Of a stretch of 64,000 nt of DNA, positions 1 through 16,861 are shown one piece after another. The notes beneath the pieces are model-generated. The model saw nothing but the letters and a program-made list of their open reading frames with translations, made no database searches and was not told the DNA's origin. This DNA is from Arcuatula senhousia (taxonomy: Eukaryota; Mollusca; Bivalvia; Mytilida; Mytilidae): NCBI GenBank assembly GCA_963971305.1, contig OZ020304.1, forward strand, positions 20,380,103 through 20,444,102, read 5' to 3'. A program made the position numbers and the translations under genes. Position 1 is the first letter of the stretch. Each line of letters starts with the position of its first letter.

Positions 1-952
1 ATCTGTTTATATATCTGAATTTGTCTTATTGGGGTTAATTGTTTGCAAATGTCTACCAGTACTTGAAAATAATACTTCTTATATAAATTTAGATGAAAAT
101 ATGATTCCTATCATGAATCGATTTTGTTGCGCATGTAAGTATTGCTAAAATACTGAAATCAATGGAAGTCATTTAGTAGGAGGTCAAAGATTTAACCGAG
201 CAAGTGTTCATTCTTGGCTTTGGGTCCAGTCATGGTCAAATATACATGTACACATGTATAATATAAATTTACACCTGCATAATAAAGGTAGTAGCTGAGC
301 ACAAATATATAAAACATACTCCATAATATTTCCACACCAATAAAAACATACAAATTAAGCTTGTCTGCAAAACATACAACATGTATCTTTGAATCTTTTT
401 CAAATGTCATTATCATTTAACTATGATGTTTTTTTAAAATGAATTCATGTACAATAGTTTCCTATAAAACATTCCAGTGGCTTAAAAAGTGCATTTAAAA
501 GAAAAATAGAAAATTCTAAAAAGATATGTCGTGCAGACAAATGCATATAATGTAAAACTAGCATTCAATATCCTGATTATATACAGGTTAATTAATTTGA
601 ATGTTAAAAAAGTCATGGATTCATATGGCAAGCAGGCAGGACGAAATGGGAGTGGTCTTCATCACTACTCATGCAGCCTATCAACCAAGACCATAATCTT
701 CAAAAAATCCTTGTGGGGTTTCTTCCTACCAAATATATAAGTACAGCTGATAACATTTTGTTTTTTAATTTTTAAGCTGGACCAGAATTAAATGTTGGGG
801 GAGGTCTGGATGCCTTTTTTTACATTTAGCTGCCCATAATTTTTTTTTACAAAAATCTTCTTCCAAAATACACCCACAATAGGTTCCTACACGCCCTCCC
901 TCATATTTAATTCTGGAGCAGTCCTAAATATTTCTACATCATACTTGTTTAA
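1..952. other. AT-rich non-coding stretch
   Basis: I see no exon, RNA gene or clear repeat boundary here. Open frames in this stretch are short and show no family resemblance. It lies downstream of the last visible AP1S exon on the minus strand, so it is probably the last AP1S intron or its flank. I searched for the missing AP1S C-terminal exon and did not find one. Confidence 0.5.
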
Positions 953-1173
953 TACTGTAAACATATAGTTATTTTGGCTAGGTATTTATTTTCACGAAAT
1001 TCATGGTTTGGCATTTTTTGGTGAAATTATCAAACACCGGAGAAATAAAATAATATGTATCAAACAAATAGCATAATGAGCAGAAAATGAGAAATAAAGT
1101 ATCTGTGAACTTGATTGAAATTGTAAACTTGTGAAAATCATTATTACCCCCAAAATAAGTTATGTTTACAGTA
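953..1173. mobile_element. MITE-like inverted-repeat element, TA-flanked
   Basis: The left end reads TACTGTAAACATA followed by TTATTTTGG. The right end carries the reverse complement, CCAAAATAAGTTATGTTTACAGTA, with one small interruption. Both ends sit on TA, as expected for a TA-targeting non-autonomous DNA element. No coding capacity is visible. Confidence 0.6.
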
Positions 1174-2622
1174 CATGTACGTGTATCAAAGAAACATGCA
1201 AAAATTAAAGTGATTGGAAAACTGATGTCCTCCTTTTTAAAATTCGACAACTTTCTAAAGGTAAAATTATGTTTCTATGAGATATAAGTACATGTAATGG
1301 ATTGGGATCCTGGAATACCTGTACTTAAGATGCATATTTAACAGGATTTTCTTCAATTCTTCAATGTTTTTGTTTTGTTTTCCTTTTTGTGTTTCGCTCA
1401 AGTCAGAATTTGTAAGTTAACAAAAGATCTGACATGAAATTTCCAAGACATAAGGATACATTCATGACAGTAAAAGGTAAATAAACTTGACTGTGAACAA
1501 AAAATTACACAATGATATACGAACATTGTTAGTGACACAAACAAATTATTAATCCTACACCAAATTTGTTGAATAATACTTTAAACTGGGAAATTTTTGC
1601 TGAAGTTTTATTTTTTGCCATTTTCCCGTTTACATTGATAAGGTTAAAATTTGACGGCAATATGTCTTCGATTGTAGTCTATGGACAAGAACATTACAGC
1701 ACGAATTTAAAACTGGGTGAACTAAAAATCAGTTGTCCTTCCACAAAAAAAATCACAGTGCGAAAATTTCCCGGTTTACAGTTATTGAATGTGTTTGTAA
1801 TCAAATCCTTTGTATTCCTGAATATGGTATAATGTGTCATAAAAAGGTTAAACATGCATCTTAATTCTATGAACATGCACATGCTGTTGCATCTTTACTC
1901 TTTAAAAAGTGAATTTTCTCCAAATTATAACAAATTTTACTGTTTGAGTTTTTTCTTTAATTTATGTTTTATTATGCTATTGCTAAGTACTTTACATTTT
2001 TAAGAGGCTGTCCATATAGAAACCAGACAAACACATACAAACTCTGGCACATGGAGAATTCTATCCCATCAAATTTATTGTTTTAATAAATTGTTGGACT
2101 CATGTGTAAAACAAAAATAATCAGGATTTGTTTGAAAGCAACATGGATGACTTGTGATTCAGCCTTAATGTTAATGAAAAAAGCATCAAAATTTTGCAAA
2201 TATGCAAGAGTTATGTCCCCTTTTCTTCATATTTTCAATGCATTCTGTATAAATTATATCTAAGTTATCACTTCAATAAACCATAAATTTGCATTTGTTT
2301 TCGGGAATGGATGTTAACCTGATGTGAAATCAATGAAAATTTTTGAAAAAACGAAATTTGTCAGTCATGTGCCAGCTATTGCCTGGGTTTTGCTTGGACA
2401 GCCTCTCCAATATTGTACATTTACATGAACATAAACCTTAATTTTAGAGAGAGCATTGTTTCCATATAATTACTTTGAAATAACAAGAAGGAATAGTGTA
2501 ACTAAAACACTCTAGCCTAGCTGGCTTATTGGGAGGCATGTTTTATTGGACTAACACGAAATAAAAGCCATTTATAGCAAGACATTAAAGCCATTTTGTT
2601 TTTATTTGTTTACATATACCGG
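1174..2622. other. Non-coding, nothing recognised
   Basis: AT-rich sequence without a recognisable exon, RNA or repeat array. The open frame at 1566-1832 has no family resemblance and looks like chance. Confidence 0.45.
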
Positions 2623-2836
2623 TACTGTGGTTTCATTTTTATTCGTGGGGTTCCAATTTTCGTGGTTTTCTTGGGTGGCCTTTACCAACAAAAACTGATG
2701 TCCCACGAAAAGAAAATTTAACATTGATTTGTATGCTGCAGTGTTCAAAACCACATGAATTTAAGAATCCACGAACTGATCCTTTTTCATCAAACCACGA
2801 AAATTGATACCCATGAAAATAAATAAATCCACAGTA
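2623..2836. mobile_element. MITE with CTGTGG termini
   Basis: TACTGTGG at the left end is mirrored by CCACAGTA at the right end. Both arms continue with related sequence (left ATTTTCGTGGTTTT, right AAACCACGAAAATTG), giving a ~214-bp foldable element flanked by TA. It lies downstream of AP1S exon 4 and is non-coding. Confidence 0.65.
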
Positions 2837-2889
2837 TAAATCGATATTTTAAACAAATTTTTACCATTGCTTAAAGATGAGGCTATTTT

Positions 2890-2960
2890 TTCAAAGAAGC
2901 AAAGAGGCACCAATGGGGCATTCTAGTGTTAAAAGTCAGAAAGGGCAAAGTTTCAAATAA
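2890..2960 (-). repeat. Tail fragment of a dispersed repeat
   Basis: The sequence CAAAGAGGCACCAATGGGGC and what follows matches the tail of the repeat at 34540-34680 in the opposite orientation, and more distantly 23430-23500. It follows directly on AP1S exon 4, so part of it lies in the intron read-through frame. Confidence 0.5.
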
Positions 2961-2984
2961 GTATGACTGATGATGATTATTTAC

Positions 2985-8405
<5,421 letters not shown>

Positions 8406-8414
<9 letters not shown>

Positions 8415-8480
8415 TTTGAGAATCGGGCGTTACAAAATAAAAATACAGTTCATTATCTAGTACGTTTATGAACTTCCGGT
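8406..8480 (-). promoter_or_regulatory. Candidate AP1S first exon and ETS-type promoter site
   Basis: On the minus strand AAAATG is followed at once by a good donor, GTGAGG (ATG 8412-8414). That is exactly what is needed upstream of exon 2, which starts at its own Met. About 60 bp upstream lies ACCGGAAGT (8472-8480 read on the minus strand), the consensus of ETS/GABP sites common in housekeeping promoters. The donor and site are seen; their use is inferred. Confidence 0.6.
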
Positions 8481-8811
8481 AGTAGTTACTACCCCAATTG
8501 TAGTTGTAACAATATAAAGCTCTGTTGAAAACTTGAAATAAACGGAATAATTAATTTTACCTTTATTTTAACTAATAAAATCGGCGTTTCTGCACGGAAA
8601 ATTTGTTGTTACAACTGAATATCTTGTACAATTCCTTCAGCTTCCAACAAAATGTTGGATGAAATCAATATAATAATACTGAATCGCATAAAAATTATAT
8701 TGATAAACCAGCATGGCAAAAAATAAAAGAGTATGACACTTAAGTGTGAAAAGCCTTGTTTGTGCAGATGATGTCCATCTGCATATGGAATGGTTGCATA
8801 GGATATCCACC

Positions 8812-9640
8812 TAAATAAAAATGACAACAAAGTTTAAGGCCAGACAATAAAATTTGCTACGCCTGACGCGCGTTTCGTCAATTCAAGACTCATCAGAGGC
8901 GCTCTACCAAAAATATTGAAAATGCCAAACACTATATGATTATGAAGAGCATAGAACAATAAAATCAAAAATACCAAACTTGGGAACCAAATTATTACTA
9001 AGATGATCAACCTACGTCTTGGGTAGGAAGAACCTTAATTAGGTTTTAGATAATTTTGAAAATTAAACGGATATGATTTAAAGCTTTGATGTGTTCTCCA
9101 ACACAAATGTGTTGGTGCCGGAGCGGGCTAACCTCGGGGAATTAAAACTCCACCAACAGTGCTAACCTTCACGTATGTTCGAAATAAAAATGACAACAAA
9201 GTTCCAGACAATAAATTTTGCTACCCCTGACGATTCAAGACTCATCAGAGGCACTCTACCAAAAATATTGAAAATGCCAAACACTATATGATTATGAAGA
9301 GCATAGAACAATAAAACCAAAAATACAAAACTTGGGAACCAAATTATTACTAAGATGAACAACCTATGTCTGGGATAGGAAGAACCTTAGGTTTTAGATA
9401 ATTTTGAAATTTAAATGGATAATTTAAAGCTTTGACGTGTTCTCCATCACAAAAGTGTTGGTGCCGGAGCGGGCTAACCTCGGGGAATTAAAACTCCACC
9501 AGCAGTGCTAACCTTCACGTGTGTTCGAAATAAAAATGACAACAAAGTTCCAGACAATAAATTTTGCTACGCCTGACGCGCGTTTCGTCTATTCAAGACT
9601 CATTAGAGGCGCTCTACCAAAAATATTGAATATATAATCC
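8812..9640. repeat. Three-unit tandem repeat, period ~350-370 bp
   Basis: Units begin with AAATAAAAATGACAACAAAG at about 8813, 9182 and 9529. Each has a CAGACAATAAA block, then GCTACGCCTGACGCGCG, then TTCAAGACTCATCAGAGG. The first two also share TGTTGGTGCCGGAGCGGGCT near their ends. The second unit has lost the CGCGCGTTTCG part and the third is truncated near 9630. Non-coding. Confidence 0.8.
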
Positions 9641-10625
9641 TAAAGCAACTTTCTGGATGTGTATTAAACATGTTAAATGCAACAAAAAATGAAATAACCT
9701 CCATCTAAATTAATCCTAATTCCATTTATATTATTGTTTTCATGTCACTGACCAATGTCCATGTATATTAATTATAAATAATGAAAAAGAATTTCGTTGT
9801 CAATTAATACATTTTCAGGTAACAATAACGAGCGGTAACATAATGAAAATTCTTATTGTTAGGTGTAAAACAACTAATTCGGGATCCCAGTCGGTGCACA
9901 TAAAAGAAAGTAGTACATATAGGAGAAAAAGTAGTCCATATAAGGTACTGTATCTTTAGAATGACATGTTCTACACCAATAAATTTGGTATTTTCTAAAA
10001 GCTTACAGTCTTGGGAACATAAAATCCATTTATATTATTGTTTTCAATATTATGATGTTTAGAAAAATAGTGAGTAGTAATTTATGGCCATGTGTTTTGG
10101 TTAGAATGTTTACATTAGTTCCCGTTTTCTGTCACATGCCACTTCCGGTTAACCGTTCTCTCCCAGATGCCGAGGAACCTTATATGAGAATTACATGAAA
10201 GGTACTGTTATGTGTCTACTTTAAGGCACAAGTACTGTCACACCCCAAAAAAATCATTTCTGAGTTTGACAGTGACCCCCCTAAACCAGGTTTAACATAG
10301 AAAGTAATGGGAGCCTGAATTAGTTATTTTACACCTCTTACTTTCATAAAACCAGGTCCGCATCCGTGGACCGGTTATTAGTTTACTTTGCCTTCCGGCA
10401 TCAGGTAACAATAATTTTTTTCCTATTGTTACTTTGCCAGGTAAATCCAGGTAATCGTACCCAGTTTGTATATTTTTCGGGCTACATAAAATGTCTATAT
10501 GTAGATGCCCTCTTTTTCGCAAAGACAATAAAAATACTGATTGCTGGATAAAACTCAATCCGTTTCCAGTAGGTTTTAAGATGCATTCATAAATGTGATC
10601 CCGACTTTTTGTGTATTATCTCCCG
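9641..10625. other. Non-coding, nothing firm
   Basis: I see no exon or RNA gene. GGTAACAATAA motifs recur near 9820 and 10405, and TATTGTT motifs near 9855 and 10425, hinting at an old repeat without clear borders. Confidence 0.4.
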
Positions 10626-10790
10626 CTTTTCAAGGGCGGTTCCAAGAATTTTTGAAAGGGGGGGGGGTCCAGTGTAGAGAAAGGGGGGTTGACTAATTTT
10701 CCCCAAATTTTGCACGAAAATCACAAATTTTTGCAACAAAAGGGGGGGTCCAGACCCATGGACCCCCCCTCTGGATCCACCACGGCTTTT
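10626..10790. mobile_element. Short element with G-runs and GGATCCACCACGG end
   Basis: The left part reads AAGGGCGGTTCCAAGAATTT then a run of ten G. The right part reads a C-run then CTCTGGATCCACCACGG. The two ends are loosely inverted. The right end resembles the CAGTGGCGGATCC terminus at 63976, which is of hAT style. The flanks both contain GCTTTT, a possible decayed TSD. Confidence 0.45.
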
Positions 10791-11439
10791 TAAGACATGA
10801 CACAATTTAGTTTAATTGTTAACTTTAGTCATTAATTTTTTGATCAATAAGGTAGATGTTAACTGAACAGATTAAGTGTTAAGGTGTTAAAATTGAAATT
10901 TTATTGTCATAACTGACCTGATATTGTTTAAACAGTTGGAAATTATTCAGTGAAGCCAGGCAGGTATAGTGCATTAATTGGGGCGTTGAAAATCTCACGC
11001 TTTTTGTCCAATCTCCAGCTAAAAAAATCAAAATCTCCAGTTTTGTCATCACGGATTGTCACATGTGTGATGAATTTCTTTTTGCCAGTATAACTGCTTG
11101 ATTTTCAAATTTGATTTATATCGGATTAAAAAGTTGAGTAACGTAAATAACAATTTCATCAACAACTAATTTGTCCCAAAAACTACTTGTTCGTTGAAAT
11201 TTCGAATCTATTTAGGCTTTGAAGTAGTGGCCTTTAACTGTGAATCGTGGTTAAACAAACATGCATGATGCCAAAAGGGCAAGGAGGCTGTTGATGAAGA
11301 TGAAACCAAGAATCTTGATGATGTTCAATCGCTTCGTCATTCCAAAACTTAGATTCTATCTATCATTGACACACAATCTTTGTTCGAAAGACCAATGCTT
11401 GTCAAAGTAATCTTTTTAATCCTATGGCAAGCCGTTTTT
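10791..11439. other. Non-coding, nothing recognised
   Basis: Plain AT-rich sequence up to the edge of the 21-bp satellite, with no motif or repeat boundary that I can support. Confidence 0.4.
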
Positions 11440-12556
11440 ACATTTATTCTTCTTTATAGATATCTAATAAACTTTATAAGATATCTCATATACTTTATAA
11501 GATATCTCATAAACTTTATAAGATATCTTATAAACTTTATGAGATATCTTATAAAAAATAATTTATAAGATATCTTATATAATTTATGAGATATCTTATA
11601 AAATATATAAGATATCTTTAAAAGAAAATGAGATATCTTCTTAAAACAATGTTTATAAGATATCTAATAAAGTTTATAAGATATCTCTTAAAGTTTATAA
11701 GATATCTTATAAAATATATAAGATATCTTATATTATTTTTAATAAGATATCTTATAAAGTTTATCAGATATCTTATAAACTTTATGAGATATCATATAAA
11801 GTATATGAGATATCTTATAAATTTTATGAGATATCTGTAAAGAGGCCTTATAAAATTTATAAGATATCTTATAAAGTTTATAAGATATCTCATATACTTT
11901 ATAAGATATCTTATAAAATATATAAGATATCTCATATAAATTGGAGTTTATAAGATATCTTATAAAACATATGAGATATCTAATAAAATATATAAGATAT
12001 CTTATAAAACATATAAGATATCTTATAAAGTTTATTAGATATCTTATAAAGATTATGAGATATCTTATATAAAATTATTTATAAGATATCTTATAAAAGT
12101 TATAAGATATCTTATAAAGTTTATAAGATATCTCGTAAACTTTATGAGATATCTTATAAACACTAACTTATTAGATATCTCATAAAATATATAAGATATC
12201 TTATAAACTTTATGAGATATCTTATAAACTTTATAAGATATCTTATAAACTTTATAAGATATCTTATTCGTTTTATAAGATATCTTATAAATTATTTTAT
12301 ATTAGATATCTAATAATCTTGATAAGATATCTCATAATCTTTATAAGATATCTAATAAACTTTATAAGATATCTTATATGTTTTATAAGATATCTTATAT
12401 GTTTTATAAGATATCTTATATATTTTATAGGATATCTCATATGTTTTATAAGATATCTTATAAACTCCCATTTATATGAGATATCTTATATATTTAATAA
12501 GATATCTTATAAAATATACGAGATATCTTATAAATTTTATGAGATATCTTTAAAGA
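11440..12556. repeat. 21-bp satellite built on palindromic AGATATCT
   Basis: About 50 near-copies of a ~21-bp unit, AGATATCTTATAAACTTTAT with small changes. The core AGATATCT is its own reverse complement and is almost invariant. The A/T spacer between cores varies (AAACTTT, AAAGTTT, AAATATA). The 21-bp period keeps frames open and yields artefact proteins of repeated RYLIKFI. No function is evident; the array could extrude cruciforms. Confidence 0.93.
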
Positions 12557-13019
12557 GGAATAAATATAAATATGGCGTGCCATATAATCCAAGCATACAT
12601 CATTTCAATGTATATGAACATAAAACAGTAAAAAACAATGAAAAAAAAACCAAAACTTTATTTATTCAGCCCGCGAGGAGCAATTAGAGTCAGAAGAAAA
12701 TAATGGATAGTGGTAGAAGTAACAAGAAATATAAATACAAAAATATGTACAATACAAATAATTGTGAATCTTCAATTTGAAAGTCGAAATTAAAAGCAAG
12801 AAATAATGATATAACCATTCTTAATCAGCATTTTTGGATATAAAGTTTGCAATTGCTGACAAAGCCTCAGTTCTCACTATAAGTTTGGATTCTTTGCAGA
12901 CAATAGAAAAGATTTGGCATTTTTTTACCAGCAAAATTATTCCAGTCATGCAGATTTAAAGTTTGAGCAATAGCATAAAAAGTACATCTCATCTTCAATT
13001 TCTTGAACTGAACAATTTT
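12557..13019. other. Non-coding, nothing recognised
   Basis: No exon or repeat boundary is seen between the satellite and the TSD of the inverted-repeat element at 13025. Confidence 0.4.
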
Positions 13020-13024
13020 TACAA

Positions 13025-14644
13025 CACGGCCACCAATCGCGCAAACTCATATCCAAATGCTATGAAAGAATATACGTTAGCGGGACATCCGGATATGAGT
13101 GAGCGGAACTTTTTCCTTTCGACTGGAATGTAAGAAACCTTTATTCTCTCTTATTTTTGCATATATTCATAAAAATCGAATGTCATTCGACGTAGTTTAA
13201 TAGTTCTAGTCCAGTATAAAGACCCCCAGTGTAGACACCAAGGCATTGCTAAAAAAAATAAGATATTCTGTGTTTACGCCCTGCAATTTTGAGGGGTCGG
13301 TTCGCAAAAGGGTTCATTACATAGCTCCAGTGATGCAGTTGTACCATGTTTTTGTTTCTAATGAGTTTTAAAGGACAACAAAAGACGAGGCTGTTCTCAG
13401 AATCCACACTATCAATAAGAATGAATGAAAATCGACACAAAAATGCAAAAAAATGAGTTTGCGGGACCTACTATGAGTTAGCACACCGGCTATGAGTTAG
13501 CGACAATTACAAGTGTGATGCAGTTGTTGTTACAGTAGTCATTTATGTACAGCATTCAACCAGAAAACAAATGTTAAGGTCAAAAGACGGGATGCCTATG
13601 TTCTAAGCTTCTACTGGATCATTTATATACACAGTTTAGCCAACCTAGGCCTGACTAACACTTGAGATCTTGACGTGCTCATAACACCTAAAAATATAGG
13701 TCACAACCACCATCCGAAGCATGCATTGTGCTTAGCATCACTAGGTGCACCTACCATGCCAATATGATTGATGTGGCATTTGTAAGTATCCGTGTATTGA
13801 TCTTAACCATTCTTCTGTATGTGGAAACGGACGCCGACGCCAGGGGTATCACATAAATTATGCCCCCCCCCCTTTTCCACTTTCGTGAGGTGAGCTAAAA
13901 ATAACTATAGGGATTTCGTGAAAACGAAAGTATAATTAATTTCTAAGCTAAAAACTGTATAAAAACTATCCAAACCTGTATCCTAAAATATCAAGCCTTA
14001 CTGTTGATTTGTTCCTAACAATATATCTAAATTAAACTTGCAATTATCCTATACCTGTCTTGTCTATAGCGATATTTTTATAACAGGGGCCACAAAGGGG
14101 AAAGAAACATCATTAAACATGTATGAATGCAAATTCATCACACTAGGTCATTCAACCATGAAAATATCGGTAACTCAAAGCCGGTGTGCTAACTCATAGT
14201 AGGTCCCGCAAACTCATATTTTTGCATTTTTGTGTCGATTTTCATTCATTCTTATTGATAGTGTGGATTCTGAGAACAGCCTCGTCTTTTGTTGTCCTTT
14301 AAAACTCATTAGAAACAAAAACATGGTACAACTGCATTTCTAGACTATGTAATGAACCCTTTTACAAACCGACCCCTCAAAATTGCAGGGCGTAAACACA
14401 GAATATTTTATTTTTTTTAGCAATGCCTTGGTGTCTACACTGGGGGTTTTTATACTGGACTAGAACTATTAAACTACGTCGAATGACATTCGATTTTTAT
14501 GAATATATGCAAAAATAAGAGAGAATAAAGGTTACTTACATTCCAGTCGAAAGGAAAAAGTTCCGCTCACTCATATCCGGATGTCCCGCTAACGTAAATT
14601 CTTTCATAGTATTTGGATATGAGTTTGCGCGATTGGTGGCCGTG
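13025..14644. mobile_element. TIR element 1, CACGGCCACC family, 5-bp TSD
   Basis: The element starts CACGGCCACCAATCGCGCAA and ends with the exact reverse complement. Perfect 5-bp duplications TACAA flank it (13020-13024 and 14645-14649). The terminal inverted repeats run ~480 bp and include AACTCATATCC and CCGGATATGAGTGAGC blocks. The interior has a C-run and no transposase-like frame. A 63-codon frame (13249-13440) inside an arm is repeated in element 2 only because the DNA is copied. It is non-autonomous. The CAC-first terminus with a 5-bp TSD recalls Transib or ProtoRAG elements, but the rest of the terminus does not match their consensus. Confidence 0.85.
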
Positions 14645-14649
14645 TACAA

Positions 14650-16545
14650 GTGGTTCTGATCATCACGGTGTAGAATTGTAATGCCCCGGTCACACATATT
14701 CACGGATCAACACCACGGTTCTGCTGCGGAAAATTCAGATATATTGATGACGTTCTTTCTGTCAACAACTCGTCGTTTGGCCGATGGATTCCTTCAATAT
14801 ATCCTCCTGAACTTAAGATTAACGAAACCACAGAATCCACTTGCTTTACATCATTCTTGGATCTACATCTCGATTTTGACCCGTGTGGTCATCTCAGTCA
14901 CGGCCACCAATTATAAAAATATCGCTATAGACAAGACAGGTATAGGATAATTGCAAGTTTAATTTAGATATATTGTTAGGAACAAATCAACAGTAAGGCT
15001 TGATATTTTAGGATACAGGTTTGGATAGTTTTTATACAGTTTTTAGCTTAGAAATTAATTATACTTTCGTTTTCACGAAATCCCTATAGTTATTTTTAGC
15101 TCACCTCACGAAAGTGGAAAAGGGGGGGGCATAATTTATGTGATACCCCTGGCGTCGGCGTCCGTTTCCACATACAGAAGAATGGTTAAGATCAATACAC
15201 GGATACTTACAAATGCCACATCAATCATATTGGCATGGTAGGTGCACCTAGTGATGCTAAGCACAATGCATGCTTCGGATGGTGGTTGTGACCTATATTT
15301 TTAGGTGTTATGAGCACGTCAAGATCTCAAGTGTTAGTCAGGCCTAGGTTGGCTAAACTGTGTATATAAATGATCCAGTAGAAGCTTAGAACATAGGCAT
15401 CCCGTCTTTTGACCTTAACATTTGTTTTCTGGTTGAATGCTGTACATAAATGACTACTGTAACAACAACTGCATCACACTTGTAATTGTCGCTAACTCAT
15501 AGCCGGTGTGCTAACTCATAGTAGGTCCCGCAAACTCATTTTTTTGCATTTTTGTGTCGATTTTCATTCATTCTTATTGATAGTGTGGATTCTGAGAACA
15601 GCCTCGTCTTTTGTTGTCCTTTAAAACTCATTAGAAACAAAAACATGGTACAACTGCATCACTGGAGCTATGTAATGAACCCTTTTGCGAACCGACCCCT
15701 CAAAATTGCAGGGCGTAAACACAGAATATCTTATTTTTTTTAGCAATGCCTTGGTGTCTACACTGGGGGTCTTTATACTGGACTAGAACTATTAAACTAC
15801 GTCGAATGACATTCGATTTTTATGAATATATGCAAAAATAAGAGAGAATAAAGGTTTCTTACATTCCAGTCGAAAGGAAAAAGTTCCGCTCACTCATATC
15901 CGGATGTCCCGCTAACGTATATTCTTTCATAGCATTTGGATATGAGTTTGCGCGATTGGTGGCCGTGTCAGTACAAAAATTTAAGATAAAAGAGACGATT
16001 TTAATTTTAAAATTATTAATTTTCCTAACCTGGAAAGTAACATACCAACATCACCAGCATACGGTGTCTATATTTACAGCTCATTCGATATGCCGGGGCT
16101 TGTACTCATTTTTCAGATTTTTTTTATCCGACATCGCTTTCTCCGTAACCGACTATTAGACCAAGGTTATAAGAAAATACGTCCCATACGATCTCTGAAA
16201 AAATTCTTTCTTCGTTATCAGCCACTGGTAGAAAAATTCAATATCATGTTAGACGAAATGGTTAGTTCTTGCTTTGATTAGTGTTTGGCTGGTTGATGTA
16301 CTGAGATGATCACCTTAGCATCCCTAACCTGTTGTGTTTTGTGAAACTGAACGACCCAAAGATCGCAATGGAAGAGGGAGGTTTGGAGCGCCTTAAAACC
16401 ATTTTCTTTTGAAATGCCTGTACCAAGTCAGGACCATTGCGGTCTTCAATTTTACCGGTATGTCTTCCTTGTTTTGTCTCGTCTTATGGACATTTGAAAT
16501 TGATTCTCCAAGTTCGGTAATTATATTATTAGCATAATTTGATTT
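14650..16545 (+). mobile_element. RT-A retroelement relic, split by element 2
   Basis: A decayed copy of the reverse-transcriptase family that recurs at 26870-28090 and 40806-41648. The first half (14735-14898) holds the YIDDV region and the FGRWIPSIYPPEL equivalent. The second half (15968-16281) holds the KRDDFN-equivalent block, then LLDQGYKKIRPIRSLKKFF and the C-terminus. The 3' untranslated part follows, with GATCGCAATGGAAGAGGGAG near 16362 and CAAGTTCGGTAATTATATTA near 16510. Element 2 splits it exactly within the GGTCATCTCAGTAC site. Confidence 0.82.
14899..15967. mobile_element. TIR element 2, deletion derivative, TSD TCAGT
   Basis: It starts CACGGCCACCAA and ends ATTGGTGGCCGTG, flanked by TCAGT on both sides (14894-14898 and 15968-15972). 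Apart from its first 12 bp it is the reverse complement of 13025-14083 of element 1. The two arms are 1057 and 1059 bp, and a C-run of 8 versus 10 accounts for the difference. The whole left arm of the family, except the terminal 12 bp, is missing. The uninterrupted target is seen in the paralogues near 27457 and 41400. Confidence 0.88.
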
Positions 16546-16861
16546 TTAGTTTATTGCAATAATTTTGAAAAAAGAATGGTTGCTAATGATAAGTTATTCT
16601 TTAAAATATTAATATACAAAACAGCATCAGCTTTTCTGCACTCAGTCGAATTAAGCGAATAGTTCTTAAGTAGAACACGATGACAATTAATCTGCATAGT
16701 TTTCCTTGTACGGAATCTTGTGTATAAAGGTAATTCTTAACAAATAGATTACCATTCAAAATTGGGTTCAAAACTTTCAAACAGAACCTATTCAATTTGT
16801 TTTTTGATCACTACAGATGATGCTTGGCAAAATGCACTCTAGTTTTTATCTGTGATGCTGA
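16546..16861. other. Non-coding, nothing recognised
   Basis: Sequence between the RT-A relic and the CGCTCACCTGG repeat. No exon or repeat boundary is seen. Confidence 0.4.

Noticed and set aside
1..2984. C-terminal exon of AP1S
   Set aside because: I looked on the minus strand for a PRSVLEE-type ending with an acceptor and found none; it probably lies outside the window.
9162..9362. 66-codon hydrophobic minus-strand frame as a small membrane protein
   Set aside because: It lies inside the tandem repeat and the neighbouring unit does not keep the frame.
11380..12687. Several 60-120 codon frames with repeated RYLIKFI
   Set aside because: Produced by the 21-bp satellite period; the same DNA reads in several frames.
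13249..15743. Identical 63-codon frames at 13249-13440 and 15552-15743 as a conserved gene
   Set aside because: The DNA is duplicated wholesale in the inverted-repeat arms; a third arm copy has lost the frame, and the protein has no family resemblance.
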